A DNA stretch of 64,000 nt from Rhabdophis nuchalis (taxonomy: Eukaryota; Chordata; Lepidosauria; Squamata; Natricidae): the NCBI GenBank assembly GCA_039707465.1, contig CM077644.1, positions 196,575,962 through 196,639,961 on the forward strand, given 5' to 3'. The position numbers were made by a program, and so were the translations under genes. The number at the start of each line of letters is the position of its first letter. Position 1 is the first letter of the stretch. The notes beneath the pieces are model-generated. The model ran no database searches, had not been told where the DNA came from, and saw only the letters and a program-made list of their open reading frames with translations. This document shows, in pieces, positions 11,163-24,145 of the stretch.

Positions 11163-14100
11163 TGCAGATAATAATAATAATAATAATAATAATAATTTTA
11201 ATTTCTATCCCGCTCTCTCTCCCCAAGGGGACTCGAGGCGGGGCACAGGCAATTAAAAATACAAATAGACCACAAACAAATACAAAATACAAAGTTAAAA
11301 ATAGATTAAATAAATCCTGCGCTAAAACCCATAACTAAACTAAAAATTACCCCTAAAAAACCCTGACCTAAAAAGAGACTACCCAAGGCCGGCCAGACGA
11401 AAAAAGTGCGTCTTTAATTTTAAGCGGAAGGAGCGGAGGTCCGTGGTTGTCCTGATATCGGGGGGAAGGTCATTCCAGAGGGCTGGGCCCGCCACAGAGA
11501 AGGCCCTTCCCCTGGGCGCCGCCCGCTGACAAAGTCTAGTGGACGGCACCCGGAGAAGTCCCTCTCTGTGGGAGCGAATCGGCCGTGAGGATGTATGGGG
11601 CAGGATCCGATCCCGCAGGTAGCTAGGTCCCGAGCCATGGAGCGCTTTGAAGATGGTAACTAACACCTTGAAGCGCACCCGGAAGACGACAGGTAGCCAG
11701 TGCAGCTCGCACAACAGCGGTGTTACATGGGCAAACCTAGAGGTGCCCATAATTGCTCGCGCTGCTGCATTCTGGACCAACTGAAGCCTCCGGGTACACC
11801 TCAAGGGGAGCCCCATGTAGAGAGAGTTGCAATAATCCAGTCGGGATGTCACGAGAGCATGAGTGACTGTGCGAAGGGCGTCCCGATCCAATAGGGGGCG
11901 CAACTGGCGTACCAGGCGAACCTGGTAAAACGCCCTCCTGGCCACGGCTGTCACTTGATCTTCCATGGACAGCCGGGTATCCAGGAGGACACCCAAGTTG
12001 CGCGCCCCATCCACAGGGGCAAGATGTTCGCCCCCTATGGCCAGCGTTGGAGAGAGCTGGTTGAATCGGGCAGCCGGAAACCACAGCCACTCGGTCTTGG
12101 TCGGGTTGAGCCTAAGTCCGTTACTTCCCATCCAGATCCGCACGGCTTCCAGGCACTGGCACATCACCGCTACGGCATCGTTGGGGTGGTTTGGGGTAGA
12201 TATGTACAGCTGGGTGTCATCAGCGTACAGGTGGTACTCTACCCCAAAACCATGGATGATCTCGCCCAGTGGCTTCATGTATGCGTTAAACAGGAGAGGC
12301 GAGAGGACCGACCCCTGAGGCACCCCGCATGTGAGGGGTCTCGGGGTCGACCTCTGCTCTCCTGCCCGCACAAATTGCGATCGGCCAGAGAGGTAGGAGG
12401 AGAACCACCGTAAAACGGTGCCTCCCACCCCCAACCCCCCCAGCCGATGCAATAGGATACCATGGTCGATGGTATCGAAAGCCGCCGAGAGGTCTAATAG
12501 GACCAGGATGGAGGAACATCCCCCATCTCTGGCCCTCCAGAGATCATCTACCAACGCGACCAATACCGTCTCGGTGCTATGCCCGGGCCGAAAGCCGGAC
12601 TGGCGCGGATCTAGATAGTCAACTTCCTCCAGGTGACGGGGAAACTGTTGTGCCACCACACTCTCAACAACCTTCGCCAAGAAGGGAAGGTTGGAGACTG
12701 GACGGTAGTTGTTCAAAAGAGCTGGGTCCAAAGAGGGCTTCTTGAGGAGGGGCCTCACCATGGCCTCTTTTAGGGAGGCAGGCAAGGAACCCTCACTCAA
12801 GGATGCGTTGACAACCTCTTGGAGCCAGCCTCGTGTCACCTCCCAGGATGCCAGTACAAGCCAGGAGGGGCACGGATCCAATAAACATGTGGTGGCTCGC
12901 AGTCGCCCACGTAGCCTGTCCATATCCTCGGAAGTAACGGAGTCAAACTCCTCCCAAACAAGATCTCCCCCGTGGCATCCCACTGGGCCATGAATGGGGG
13001 TTAGCTCACTCTGTATCTGGGCGGTTTTCTCCTGCAGAAAAATCACAAATTCCTCTGCTCTACCCTGTAGCGGGGCTTCCCGCTCCCTCTGTTGAAGGAG
13101 GGAGCGGGTCACCCTAAACAGGGCGGCAGGGCGGTTTTCTGCGGATGCTATGAGAGTGGCACAATGATGACGTTTGGCCACCCTCAGCGCCACAATGTAA
13201 GTCCGTAAATGGGCTCTTACCTGTGTCCGGTCAGATTCAGAGCGGCTAGCCCTCCATCTTCTCTCTAGGCATCTCTTGCGGCGTTTCATCACCCGCAGCT
13301 CCTCAGTGAACCAAGGAGCCAGGGTGGTTCGCCGCCGCAAGAGAGGCCGCAAGGGCGCGACCCGATCTAAGGCTCCCACGGCCGCACTATTCCATGCGGC
13401 CGTGAGGTCCTCCATCGGGGCGCGGGTCAGGGATACAGGAAATGGCCCAAGCGCTGTCTGGAACCCATCCGGGTCCATCAAGCGCCTGGGGCGGTACCAG
13501 ATTGGTGACTCTGGTTCCGCCTCCCCGCGGAGGGGAGCAGCGGTCGGAAAGTCGAGCCGGAGAAGTGAGTGGTCTGACCATGACAAGGGTGTGATGACTA
13601 TATCCCCTGTACCCAGATCACTTTTCCATTGGCCCGAGACGAAGATGAGGTCCGGCGTATGTCCACCCTCGTGGGTGGGGCCCTGAATTACTTGGGTCAG
13701 GTCCATGGCCGTCATGGAAGCCATGAACTCCCGAGCTACCACGGATGATTCGCCCAACGATGGCAGGTTAAAGTCCCCCATGACTATAAGTCTGGGGGTC
13801 TCCACTGCCACCGTAGCGATCACCTCCAGGAGCTCGGGCAGGGCTGCTGCTACATAGCGGGGAGCCAGGTATACAACCAGCAAGCCCAACTGCCTCCCTA
13901 GGCCCCACTTCACGCAGAGGGACTCACAGCCGGAAGTCTGAGGCACAATGGTCTCTCTCGGCTCAAGGCCTTCCTTAATAATGACCGCTACCCCACCACC
14001 CCTGCCTAGGGCCCGCGGCTGATGAAATGCGCGGTAGCCTGGTGGGCACATTTCAACGAGGGGATGTCCTCCCTCGTGGCCCAACCAGGTCTCCGCAATT

Positions 14101-14220
14101 CCTACCAGGTCCGGCTCCCCCTCTGACACAAGGTCACTAATGAGGGGGGCTTTGTTGACAACGGACCTGGCGTTGCAAAACATCAGCCGCAGACCCTGGC
14201 TCTGTATTCCCTGGCCACCT
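11163..14220 (-). mobile_element. Young L2-clade LINE, nearly full ORF2, antisense
   Basis: This 3.06-kb element runs on the minus strand from about 14220 (5') to an ATT repeat at 11167-11195 (3'). Its 3' UTR has the usual GC-rich stem (CCCGCTCTCTCTCCCCAAGG) and TATAAATT-type end. It splits an older L2 whose flanks read GGCGGTCTTGCAG on one side and CTGCGGGGGTTG on the other. The copy at 29276 matches it by eye without visible difference over about 300 bp. Confidence 0.92.
11379..14183 (-). CDS. L2 ORF2: endonuclease-reverse transcriptase, uninterrupted 934 codons
   Basis: The frame encodes an APE-type endonuclease and a reverse transcriptase that would nick the target and copy L2 RNA. The endonuclease shows [36 protein letters not shown] near residue 133 and [13 protein letters not shown]. 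The reverse transcriptase shows [66 protein letters not shown] and YADD near residue 651. The C-terminal part has [29 protein letters not shown] and a terminal [15 protein letters not shown]. There is no internal stop. The frame is also open upstream of the first Met (GLRLM) to the 5' truncation at about 14220, so a short N-terminal stretch is lost. Whether it is active is unknown. Confidence 0.88.
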   Translation of the reverse strand: MFCNARSVVNKAPLISDLVSEGEPDLVGIAETWLGHEGGHPLVEMCPPGYRAFHQPRALGRGGGVAVIIKEGLEPRETIVPQTSGCESLCVKWGLGRQLGLLVVYLAPRYVAAALPELLEVIATVAVETPRLIVMGDFNLPSLGESSVVAREFMASMTAMDLTQVIQGPTHEGGHTPDLIFVSGQWKSDLGTGDIVITPLSWSDHSLLRLDFPTAAPLRGEAEPESPIWYRPRRLMDPDGFQTALGPFPVSLTRAPMEDLTAAWNSAAVGALDRVAPLRPLLRRRTTLAPWFTEELRVMKRRKRCLERRWRASRSESDRTQVRAHLRTYIVALRVAKRHHCATLIASAENRPAALFRVTRSLLQQREREAPLQGRAEEFVIFLQEKTAQIQSELTPIHGPVGCHGGDLVWEEFDSVTSEDMDRLRGRLRATTCLLDPCPSWLVLASWEVTRGWLQEVVNASLSEGSLPASLKEAMVRPLLKKPSLDPALLNNYRPVSNLPFLAKVVESVVAQQFPRHLEEVDYLDPRQSGFRPGHSTETVLVALVDDLWRARDGGCSSILVLLDLSAAFDTIDHGILLHRLGGLGVGGTVLRWFSSYLSGRSQFVRAGEQRSTPRPLTCGVPQGSVLSPLLFNAYMKPLGEIIHGFGVEYHLYADDTQLYISTPNHPNDAVAVMCQCLEAVRIWMGSNGLRLNPTKTEWLWFPAARFNQLSPTLAIGGEHLAPVDGARNLGVLLDTRLSMEDQVTAVARRAFYQVRLVRQLRPLLDRDALRTVTHALVTSRLDYCNSLYMGLPLRCTRRLQLVQNAAARAIMGTSRFAHVTPLLCELHWLPVVFRVRFKVLVTIFKALHGSGPSYLRDRILPHTSSRPIRSHREGLLRVPSTRLCQRAAPRGRAFSVAGPALWNDLPPDIRTTTDLRSFRLKLKTHFFRLAGLG

Positions 14221-14780
14221 AGCCTGCGGGGGTTGTGGCAGGTCCCTTGCCATGAAGCACTTTAAAGGTGGTCACCAGTATCTTGAAGCGCACCCAGAAA
14301 ACCACAGGCAGCCAGTGCAGCTCACGCAGGAGAGATGTCACATGAGAGCGTCTAGGTGCTCCCAAAATCCCCCGCGCAGTCGCATTCTGAACAAGCTGGA
14401 GCCTCCGGGTGCATCTCAAGGGAAGCCCCATGTAGAGAGCGTTACAGTAGTCCAGGCGGGAGGTGACGAGACCTTGAGTGACAGTGCGTAAGGCATCACG
14501 ATCCAGAAAGGGACGCAACTGGTGTATCAGGCGAACCTGATAAAAGACCCCCCTGGCCACGGCCATCATGTGCTCTTCTAAAGACAGCCGAGAGTCCAGG
14601 AAGACACCCAAGTTGTGAGCCCTCTCTGTGGGGGCCAATGTCTCGCCCCCAATAGCCAGAGATGGCATCAACTGGCTGTACCGTGATACCGGAAGCCACA
14701 GCCACTCAGTCTTGGATGGGTTGAGTCGAAGCCTGTTCCTCCCCATCCAGACTCGCACAGCCTCCAAATCAAAGGGCTGT
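14221..14780 (-). mobile_element. Old L2, antisense, part 3 of 3 (partial RT)
   Basis: This segment encodes, on the minus strand, [52 protein letters not shown] and [16 protein letters not shown] over 182 codons (14219-14767). It is the RT thumb region of an L2 clearly diverged from the inserted one. It is the 5' remainder of the element whose other parts lie at 10012-10261 and 11003-11160, and it is itself 5'-truncated near 14780. Confidence 0.8.
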
Positions 14781-17262
14781 GTTGCACTGATTTCTTGGGA
14801 AGTTCCTTTAAAGTTTTTTTCATAGACTCACCCGTTTCATTTTTTCAATCTTAAAGAATTAGGAAAGGCACACAATATAAAGAATGGGTGAGCAACCATT
14901 TAGTAAGCCACTCCTATATCATCTTACCCAGCTTAAACCAACAGGAACATGAACAGTGCCTGCTACTATGATGGCTTTTTTCATTTAAAAAAATGAATCA
15001 AAGCACAACTCATAAAACAATAACCTATTTGCTTGGAACCTATAGAACATGCTAAACAATTCTACCTGAAGTAGCCAATTTCATCCCAGAATAGAAATGT
15101 TTTGTCTTCAGCTTGAAAAATTTAAAACAATTATTTCGGTGTTGAACCATTTCTCTTTAATCATGTTCTGTTTTATCACATTTCACTTCAGACTATCTTT
15201 TGTTTATGGCATAAATAACCTAGAAAAATAGGATTTATAGGATATTGAGCCACAATTTATTTCTTATAGCTTGCTGAAAAGGCAGCCTAAAGAGAACTGT
15301 GTTTGAAGATCTTCATCAGTGCCCCTTCTGTAATTTTTAATTGATGCATTTGCTTTTTAAAAGATGTTTTATGAAGATTTATGTTGCAACATGTAAAATA
15401 TTATATGCTCTGTTCCATCACAAAGGAAGCATTTAGGTAAGGAAAAGGGTAATTTACATCATGAAAGTGCCGAGTACAAGATGTGATACCAACTGCTATT
15501 AGACCTTGATTATGTTCATCACTGTGACATGAATTAACATCTAATTGCCTATCCTTTAATATAAAAGGATTATTCTACTGATAAACTCAGACATTTATAT
15601 CAACTGTAGCAAAAATTTTCGCAATCCATCTTCATAAGGAATAGGGCACATTAATACTTCAAAGCTAAGCTAAGAGGATTTCACTAGAGCACTTTCATTC
15701 CATATCACTAGCTGTGAATATTTTTTTTACTGCCCTCTGGGAAAATAAGTTTTAATACTATCATGTTACATTTATTGAGAATATATGTTATGAAAACACC
15801 ACCATCTACAGTATAACAGCAAGCAGTATGAATCTGAAATAGACTATATGGAACACAAACTATATTGTTTTTGAAATGAAAGTAACTTGATAGAAGAAAC
15901 AAACAACCTATATCAGAATCTGAATTTAATGACCTAGGCTCAGCCTGTATTTCAGCAATTCCATTCAGGGAGCAAGACTTTCTATCCCATTTCAGATCCA
16001 TGAACATATCTTACTGGGGGTTGAAGCTTGAAGTCTGAAATGGTTTTTGTATGTTATTTGCATAAGTGCACACATACAGAGGGGAAAAGGGGATGAACTA
16101 AAATCAGAGATACTGTATGTTATATAAGCGGAAATGTTTTTCTCCTAGCACAAGGGACTTTTGAATGAAATAGCCTATGTTTTACCACTATGAACATACA
16201 TATAGTGGACAAAGCAAAAATCAAATCATCTCTGTCTGAAGCTGCTAGAATTTCAAAATGTGTTGCAACTGAACTTCCCTTCCCCCGCATCTCTATCAAA
16301 TTTTGCAATATACATTTTTAATATTTTGTATGGGTGTGCAAATCATAACGTTGGACTAACATCTTCTAACTGGCCTATGTTCTACTTAGAGATAAAGGGC
16401 CAAAGATACCAGGTGGATTCTCACCTTTTCTGGCTGAGTTTTATACTTTGGCTGGCTTATCTTTCCTCTATTTTAAACCTCTGGATTGCCATCTGGAAAG
16501 GGTAGAAGTCCCTCAACCCCTTCATCTTGGATCATATTCAATGCTTCAACTCACTGTGGGAATCAAAGATGTCCTAAAACACTTTGGGTGCTTCAGTTCC
16601 CTCTATTAAATAATATTATATATTGGTATAATAATGTCCTCAGCCAAGATAATTTATCAACTGGAGCAAGACTGTCTAGCTCCATCTTACCATCAGCTAA
16701 GCTCTTCTTCCTTTCCTTGTTTCTCTCTCCTGTAGATTAATGTTTCTAGGAAAACCTAAACTATCAACTTACTAGAACAAAACATTTGGGTGTCTTGGTT
16801 TCTTTTATGACAGATGCACAGAGAGGTATGATGTCCTATATCACAAAGCATAAATAAATATAATTTATTTATTTTAATGGGAAGATATTTGAACAATCAT
16901 CAAATTCCTACACGTTTCAGCATAAGTGTTTGCCCATGAGATTAAAACACCCTTATATGCTCTTAGAAATGAAACACAATGCAGTTTTATTTGGAAATCA
17001 TATCTTCAATGCTACATATACTTATCCTAATTTTACCATGCACCAAGAAAGCACTTAACACAATGAAATTGCATTTTCTAGACCAAACTATTAATTTGAT
17101 TGGACAAAATGTACTTGCTTCTTCAAAATGATTTTTAACTAAAGAAATAATGTTAAATGCAGTTTCTATCTTAAATGTGACAATGTAATATTTTTTTCTC
17201 TAAAAAACAAAAATTCTGTGAGCTAGAATGCTGGACAGCAGGATGAGTAAAGAGATCAATAA
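14781..17262. other. FER intron, no feature seen
   Basis: AT-rich sequence without recognisable repeat ends. The longest minus-strand frame (15708-16007) has no family motif and unremarkable composition. Confidence 0.6.
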
Positions 17263-17490
17263 GGAATCCTGGTGACACAGTGGTTAAAGTGCAGTATTGC
17301 AGGGAAACTCTGTCATCAGGCTGGAGTTCAAACCATTGGTTGACTCAGCCCTCCATCCTTCCAAGGTTGGTAAAATGAGGACCCAGATTGTTAGAGTTAG
17401 GGTTTGCTTACATTACAAACCACCCAAAGAGTGCTGTAAAGTGCTTTGGAGTGGTACCAGTATATGTTTAAATGCTATTGCTAATAAAAA
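17263..17490 (+). mobile_element. tRNA-derived SINE (squamate type)
   Basis: The element starts GGAATCCTGGTGACACAGTG, where GGTGACACAGTGG is an A-box-like sequence. It contains CTGGAGTTCAAACC (B-box-like), GGTAAAATGAGGACCC and TTGGAGTGGTACCAG, and ends TGCTATTGCTA. The same design occurs at 59813-60052. This body and its CTATTGCTA end are typical of SINEs common in snakes and lizards. Confidence 0.8.
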
Positions 17491-20400
17491 GTACAAGGAA
17501 TTAATATACTAGACTTAAAATGCAGAGATATTAGAGTCACCTATTTAATTTAGTATTAAACAGAAACACATAGCTCTAAATTGACTTGTTTTGCCAGGTA
17601 AGACTCATAGAAGCAGTAAAAGAAAAAATTGAAGAGATTTCTTTGGCTCGTATAAATCCTCTTTATTTTCTCTATTGATCACTTTTCTACTGAATTACAT
17701 GTAAAATTTAAGCTTGTACAGTATTTTCCATTCTGTTCAGCTGCCGATTGTTATCCAATTTCATCAATTCCCTGACTGTTGTAGCTAATGGGTTCCTACT
17801 GTGGATACAGGTCAAGTTCATCAATTAAATATTATCAATTAAAATTGGTGACCAGAAAATTAGAAACTCTACAGGCAAGTCTTCAGCAATGCAGTATGTA
17901 TAAACTAATCTATTCCACATGATTCTCTGTACAAAAGTAGAATTTTTGCTTTAAATGTGGAGTCTTTTGTCAAATAGTAATTGCGTAAGAAATAAGGAAA
18001 AAAATGAGAGAAACATAGGATTGTATATTGGGTCTGAAAAAAGCATTTGAAAGAGGTATTTTGCAATGAGCTATCATTAAAACAGCTACACTGTTTGCAA
18101 GGTTTTTGTAGCTAATTTTTTTAAAAATTCCCAGTTGTGTGCCTAGCCCTACCAAATATTACTTCACAAAATAATGAAAAAAGAAATCCTGTGAATATTT
18201 TTGAACTTTTAAAGATCAGAAATAGTAATATAGTGACAGTGTTGCAAGGAGCCACATTCATGGGATTACCATTTCTGACCTTTCCTAATGGCCTTCTACA
18301 AAGTCAATGGGAAAGTCAGCAAGGAAGACTGCAAGTTGTTTTCATCCACAATACCCCACTGCCTGTGTACACTCTGCTGGTCCTCCCATGTCCTTCTTTG
18401 ACTCGTACACAGTCTGTGCTGGGCCTCCAAGCTCTCTCTGGCCATCCATGATTCATACACAATCTGCTCTCAACCTGCCAAGTTTCCCTCAACCGTCTTT
18501 ATGGGTTAAATGTGCCTTTTTAACCCATTGACAAATGGTGCAGTGATGCATAGGATCTAGCCGTTAACAGATAACTCTGTACTTGAAATAAATGAACTGT
18601 TAAAAATACTCAAGAGTGTTCTTCTCACATATGGCTGACCAGTTCTCCTTCTCTTCCTGCTGTTCCTTTTCCGATAGAGGACAAAGAAAAAATCTTTCAG
18701 CAAGATCACGTTTGTTTTTCAACAAAAATATCAATGACTGATGTTTTCTAGTCTCAGTGCTTGAATAGTTTAGTGATTGAAAGGAAAAGAGAAAATATCT
18801 GTTATTATGCATGTGCTTCTTGTCACTATGTTCGTTCTGTTGCATGTGATTTAAGTGTATACATTATTTCTCTTAGAACTAGGCAGATTTCAGGCTAATT
18901 GGATCTTTTTTTCTTCTTTTAATAACTGCAGTCTGAGATCTACTAACTAGAGTCAGGTGTCAAAACATATGAATTACTATAATGTATTATTTATTTTTTA
19001 CAAGCACTTAAAATCTATCTTTTAGGATAGAAATTGTCCCAAAGCAGGTTATAATCAATATAAACAACTTAAAATAAAAACACAATAAATATTATTCAAA
19101 AGCAAAGACATTTCTAGGGTGCTTCCCACAAGGTAATAGTAATAACAATGACTTTGTTGAGGGAAGGATCCAAATGGTCAAGCTTTCATGGTGGTTACTG
19201 CCTGCCTTTATTGCCCCTCCCTTCTCTTCAGGGATATTTCTCACAGACAATTTGGTAATAATGGTCTTGAGAAAGTAGGAAAAACAGTTGGCTTCTGTGA
19301 TGCTTAACATTTTAAAAATCCACAATGTATTTGAACATATCCTGAACCTAAGTATTTGTTTTCAGTATCTCAATTGCATTGGGTTTCAACCTATTTTTTT
19401 TAATACACACTTTCTTCTTTAGCATCCTAATTTCAGCAAACAAGATCATTTTGTTGCCAATTTGTCAAGATTACTTCAGATCACACTCTATTCTATGCCT
19501 TTATAATCAAAGGGGCAGCTTAATGTTTCATCAAATAATTTTTAAGTAAATTACTGAATACTATGACAACTTGTTTGGAGGAAAAGAAATGTCAATGCAG
19601 GCAACAACCATCACTGTTTTTCTGTCACAGTAATAACACTTATATTTTATTGCCTCTATAAAGAATATCAGAACAGGCTTGTATGCACCAAAAGCTTCAG
19701 GCAATGGAACACCTTTTTTGACTTCATTTTGCAAAGCAGATTCATGAGAGGAATTAGGAATTGAATCCTCCTGGAATGTGGTATTTACTCTTAATGCATT
19801 CCTGAAAAACTGAACTTTATATCTGAAGGAAAGAAACATGTGGCATTTCCATTTAAGTCAGATATTAAATATGCTCATGTACGTAGCATTGCGGAGCTGA
19901 CCTGAGCTACTCTTTTGAAAAATATGATCTTAATAATTAAGATAGCAAACCAAGCAGACAGATATTAAATAAAACTACTGCTTCCCAGTAGAGGGCCTAA
20001 ATTCAGTTGTCCATGTGTTTGAGAAGGAGAGATATTAGTCCATTAGCTTCAGGATCTGGAGGGACTGGATTGGCACTAATCATTTCCCGCCACAGGTAGC
20101 TGAGTGAAAATGCCCAAAGAATAAGGGCTGCTGGGATTTTTCTTCTCCCTATATCAACTATATATACATCCTGCTGATTTTTCTTTTACATGTACAAAGC
20201 ATAGAACAAGAAAGAACACCAATAAAAAATGCAATTTCACAATGTTATTACAGGACCCTGGAAGAGAGTAGCTTTTGGTCTCCTCCCCTCGCTTCCCAGT
20301 TCATGTAGGGAAAACCTCAAAGCCATTCCCATTAACATAATAACATTTTCTGAAGCAGCAGGTTTGGCAACAATCTGTTTCAGGCAGAAGGCAGGAAAGA

Positions 20401-21177
20401 TAGGAGGAAAATCCTTCTCAGCTTGACAGTACTGAGAGCCAAAAGATATTAAGAAAGGGCTAAAATGTGAGTTGTTGTAAGCTACTATTATTCCACATAA
20501 AGATATCTTTCACTAATTGCATATCATACTTAAAAATGTTGTACATTATTGTTTCTAAAAGGATTTTTTCCCTGCACTCATCTTACGTGCACAGGTAGGT
20601 AGACAAAAGATCACTGCATCGGGTCTTTATTTAATGGGAAACTTCTCTTCTACTGGGGCAAACTTTACCAGGAATCAAAGCTGGGTTGAGGCTAAAAATG
20701 GAAATGATTGTTCTCAGGTTATGATTAAATTCATCAAATGCATTCTTGAACTCAATATATTTGGTACTACAGTACTGACTACAGGGGGCTCCAGTTTCAA
20801 ACAGCAACAAAATAATAAAGGTGTGTGTCTGCAAGAGGGCTGAGATGTGTTTTTGTTTTGGATGTAAAATGATGCTACCTGATGTTCACTAGACAGACAG
20901 GGATTGTCCTGACAGGGTATACACATTCCTGTCTCAGGCAGGTTCTAATTAAAGCATGGCTGGAGATCATGCAGGCAAGGATGTTACTCAAAACTCTGTC
21001 ACTTTCTGCTACTTGAAAAGAAAATGTTTCTGCCTTTAAAATTAGGTAGAAATGGCAGATTCAGCAAATGGAAAATGGGATTTAATCACCTCTCCTTTAC
21101 CTCAGATTTAAAATAGAACAGGATTTTCTGGTTACAAATTGGCAAAGACATAACATTTATTACAAGTTTCATCTATT
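17491..21177. other. FER intron, no feature seen
   Basis: Long AT-rich stretch inside the 25-kb intron between the kinase hinge exons. No exon motif, RNA gene or clear transposon end was found. Old unrecognised repeats may be present. Confidence 0.55.
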
Positions 21178-21185
21178 CTCTGGAG

Positions 21186-21348
21186 CAGAGGTCCCCAAAG
21201 CCCGGTCCATGGACTGGCACCAGGCTGCGGCATGCCAGAAATGGGGCCACACAAACAATTGAAGCCTCATCCATGGGATGCAAGCACCATGCAAAACCAC
21301 GCCCCCGCAGAAAAAATCCTTGGTGTCCAAAAGATTAGGGGGGCACTG
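21186..21348. mobile_element. hAT-like miniature element with 8-bp target duplication
   Basis: The termini are CAGAGGTCCCC and GGGGGGCACTG, an imperfect inverted pair of the hAT type. They are flanked by a perfect direct repeat CTCTGGAG at 21178-21185 and 21349-21356. The 163-bp body has no coding capacity. Confidence 0.85.
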
Positions 21349-22299
21349 CTCTGGAGGATGGTTATCAAATTATTATTTAAAAGTTTAACTATTGTGTTAT
21401 GTTAGTTTATACTTTATTGTCTTTGATAATTGTATATACTTTATACAGTAAATTTTCTACTTGTATGTTACTTGGAACTGTTTACAGCAAAATGCCTCTA
21501 AATTAGGAGAAAACCAACATCATCTGAAATTTGTGAACAATTCTGAAAGAACTTTCAACAGATGTAGGGTGGGAGGAATTCAGTATGTGTAGTATCTGAG
21601 ATCACTTTAAATTGTCAGTGACCTATGAAATGGCTTGGGGGGAAAGATACAAAAACGTATTACTAAACAACCTGTGTCCTTTTGGGTAATCATTTCAGAG
21701 ATATTTTCTTGCCAGATTCTTCAATGCCTTCAACAATGACAGACCTTCGAATGTGCTTCCTTCAGTAGAAAAGTTGGGATATCTGCCTTGAAAATACCCC
21801 GTACAAAACTGTGTAGCACAGACAAACATCAGCACAGGAAACATTTTATCACATTTTGTATTATGTCATAAATTGCTTTATGATAATACTTATGTTACAC
21901 AATGTTTTATAATAGGCCTTGACTTATGATCTTAATGGAGTCTGCCTATTATGTTAGTAAGTCATGGTGGTAGTTAAGTGAGGTTGCCCACATGGTTGCC
22001 TTGTTTAACAACAAAAATCCTTTCTCCTGGGTCCACCTTGCATCTACCTCGTAACTGGTTTGGTCTCCACAGGCCTTAGATGTGCTTGCTGCCCCGTTGG
22101 GTCCCACACCTCCTCTCTCCTATCATGTCTCGATCCACTTACTTTTTCCAAAGATTGCCTTTGGAAAGGAGAAGCAGCTTATCTGCCACATGACCTTCCT
22201 ATACAGAGGCCATATGATGCCATCTGGGAAGCAGATGCCATTTTAGAAGTGGCTGCAATTCTCAAAGTAGTACATCTTGATCCTGCTCAACTTGCACCT

Positions 22300-22390
22300 C
22301 CTATTTTCATGACCCGTCCTGGGTCCTTTGTGGAGAAGGGCGGGATATAAATGTGATTAAAATAAAAATAAATAAATAAAATAAATGATT
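22300..22390 (+). mobile_element. L2 3' end fragment, sense
   Basis: The sequence GACCCGTCCTGGGTCC, AGAAGGGCGGGATATAAATG and the following AAATAAAATAAA run are the 3' terminal segment of an L2 element. Nothing of its coding region is recognisable upstream. Confidence 0.6.
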
Positions 22391-22893
22391 CAGGAAGCAT
22401 TTTTTCCCAAGGGGAAAGAAAGGGGAGTTGGCTCAGGAAACCATATGTAGGTGAAGCTGAGCTAACCCGCATCGCTTTCCCAGTGAATGTAACTACTTCC
22501 TGTTTTTTTCCTTGTTAGCATGCAATAATAATAATAATAATTGTGCAGTGTTACAGAAAAACTATAAGAATGTCAGACAATGGGGAAGGTGATGTTTCAT
22601 TTTAGGACCAAATCATTTAGTGTTGGAAATTCCTGTCTCAATTATGATTGTAAGAAAAGATTATCTTGCACTGTCTTTTGTTTTTTAAAAGGTTGACATT
22701 TTCATTTCTGAGGCTCTCTTTACTCCACTGAATCACTATTTATGATTTTCACTTCTTGACCCATTCTCTCTTTTCAATTTCACTTAGTGACTGCTTTGCT
22801 TAATGACTGAATTGCTAGTTCCAGTTGTGGTTCCTAAACAAGAACTATCTGTAATTTATGTGCCCAGATCACTGCATCAGTGTTTAGCTAGAA

Positions 22894-23119
22894 CAGTGGT
22901 AGTCAACCTGGTGCCTACCGCCCATTAGTGGGCATTCCAGCTTTCATGGTGGGCAGTAGGGGTTTTGCCTGATACTGAAGCACTTTTCCTTTTTTAATTT
23001 AATTGACTTCCCTACTTTATAAATCACCATTACTGTGGAACAGGTGGGTGGTTAGAAACTTTTACTACTAACAGAGATACAATAGTGGGCGGTAGGAATA
23101 AAAAGGTTGACTATCCCTG
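22894..23119. mobile_element. hAT-like miniature element with 8-bp target duplication
   Basis: The termini CAGTGGTAGTCAACCT and AGGTTGACTATCCCTG form an inverted repeat. They are flanked by a perfect AGCTAGAA duplication at 22886-22893 and 23120-23127. The 226-bp body is non-coding. Confidence 0.9.
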
Positions 23120-23620
23120 AGCTAGAATATTGAATGAAGGCTTACCAAATTCAGGAGATTGGAAACAAAACAAAAACCTCTACCTATAAAGATTTCACCA
23201 TTTCCTCTAAGAGTACTAAATTGGATAATCACCTACACCGGAAAGTCTCCTGTTTTCATAGATATATTATACAAAATCCAATTTAATAAATTTGTGTAAT
23301 GTGCAAACTGAAGACCTGGTTTATAATATTAATGTATATTCAGTGTGATAGTTATGACAGCTTATGCTCTCCTGTTCTCATTTGGATTAGAACATTAAGC
23401 ATGAAATGAAATATCACCGCAACCAAGCAAAGAATGTAGAATAGCACTTTAAAGTACCAACTAACACAATATCAGCAATATTCTGAAGGATGAAACCAAC
23501 AGGAATAAAGATAGAAATATTAAAAATCATTAAAAATGCACTGGCATGATATTCATACCAATCTGCTGATACCAAAAAAGCTAATGATTTACAAGGGATT
23601 AAATCTATATTTTATTGTGT

Positions 23621-23698
23621 GTAAACAATACAATACAATAGCAGAGTTGGAAGGAACCTTGAAGGTCATCTAGTCCAACTCCCTGCCTAGGCAGGAGG
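23621..23698 (-). mobile_element. CR1, antisense, 3' end (part 1 of 2)
   Basis: ACAATACAATA repeats followed by GCAGAGTTGGAAGGAACC, AAGGTCATCTAGTCCAAC and CCTGCCTAGGCAGG are the reverse complement of a CR1 3' end. The element is interrupted at about 23699 by a sense L2 and continues at about 24146. Confidence 0.85.
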
Positions 23699-24145
23699 GA
23701 TATCTGCAGGATCGCATCCTGCCCCATACATCCCTGTGGCCGATCCGCTCCCACAGAGAGGGACTTCTCCGGGTGCCGTCCACTAGGCTATGCCAGCGGG
23801 CGATGCCCAGGGGAAGGGCCTTCTCTGTGGCGGGCCCGACCCTCTGGAACGACCTTCCCCCCCAAAATTAGAACAACCACGGACCTCCGCTCCTTCCGTC
23901 AAAAATTAAAAACACATCTCTTCTGCTTAGTCGGCTTGGGATAGCTTAACTGTTTTTTAGGGTTTTTTAGGGGTCTGTCTTAGTTTTAACATGGAATTTT
24001 AGCGCAGGGTTTTAATTTAATTCTTTTTAATACTGTATTGTTTGTGGCTTTTATATGTATTTTTAATTTCCCTGTGCCCCGCCTCGAGTCCCCTTGGGGA
24101 GAGAGAGCGGGTTATAAATTAAATTATTGATTATTGATTGATTGA
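23699..24145 (+). mobile_element. L2 3' fragment inserted in CR1
   Basis: This is sense L2 sequence from the ORF2 C-terminus (GATCGCATCCTGCCCC, GAGAGGGACTTCTCCGGG, TCTGTGGCGGGCCCGACC) through the 3' UTR (GCCTCGAGTCCCCTTGGGG, GAGAGCGGGTTATAAATT) to an ATTGATT-type tail. It splits the antisense CR1, so it is the younger of the two. Confidence 0.85.

Noticed and set aside
12275..13686. Many 60-152-codon frames overlapping the L2 elements on the opposite strand or other frames
   Set aside because: They are shadow frames of the GC-rich L2 ORF2 and recur at the corresponding position in every L2 copy.
15708..16007. 99-codon minus-strand frame as a possible gene or missing FER exon
   Set aside because: No family motif, no FER similarity and ordinary AT-rich composition.
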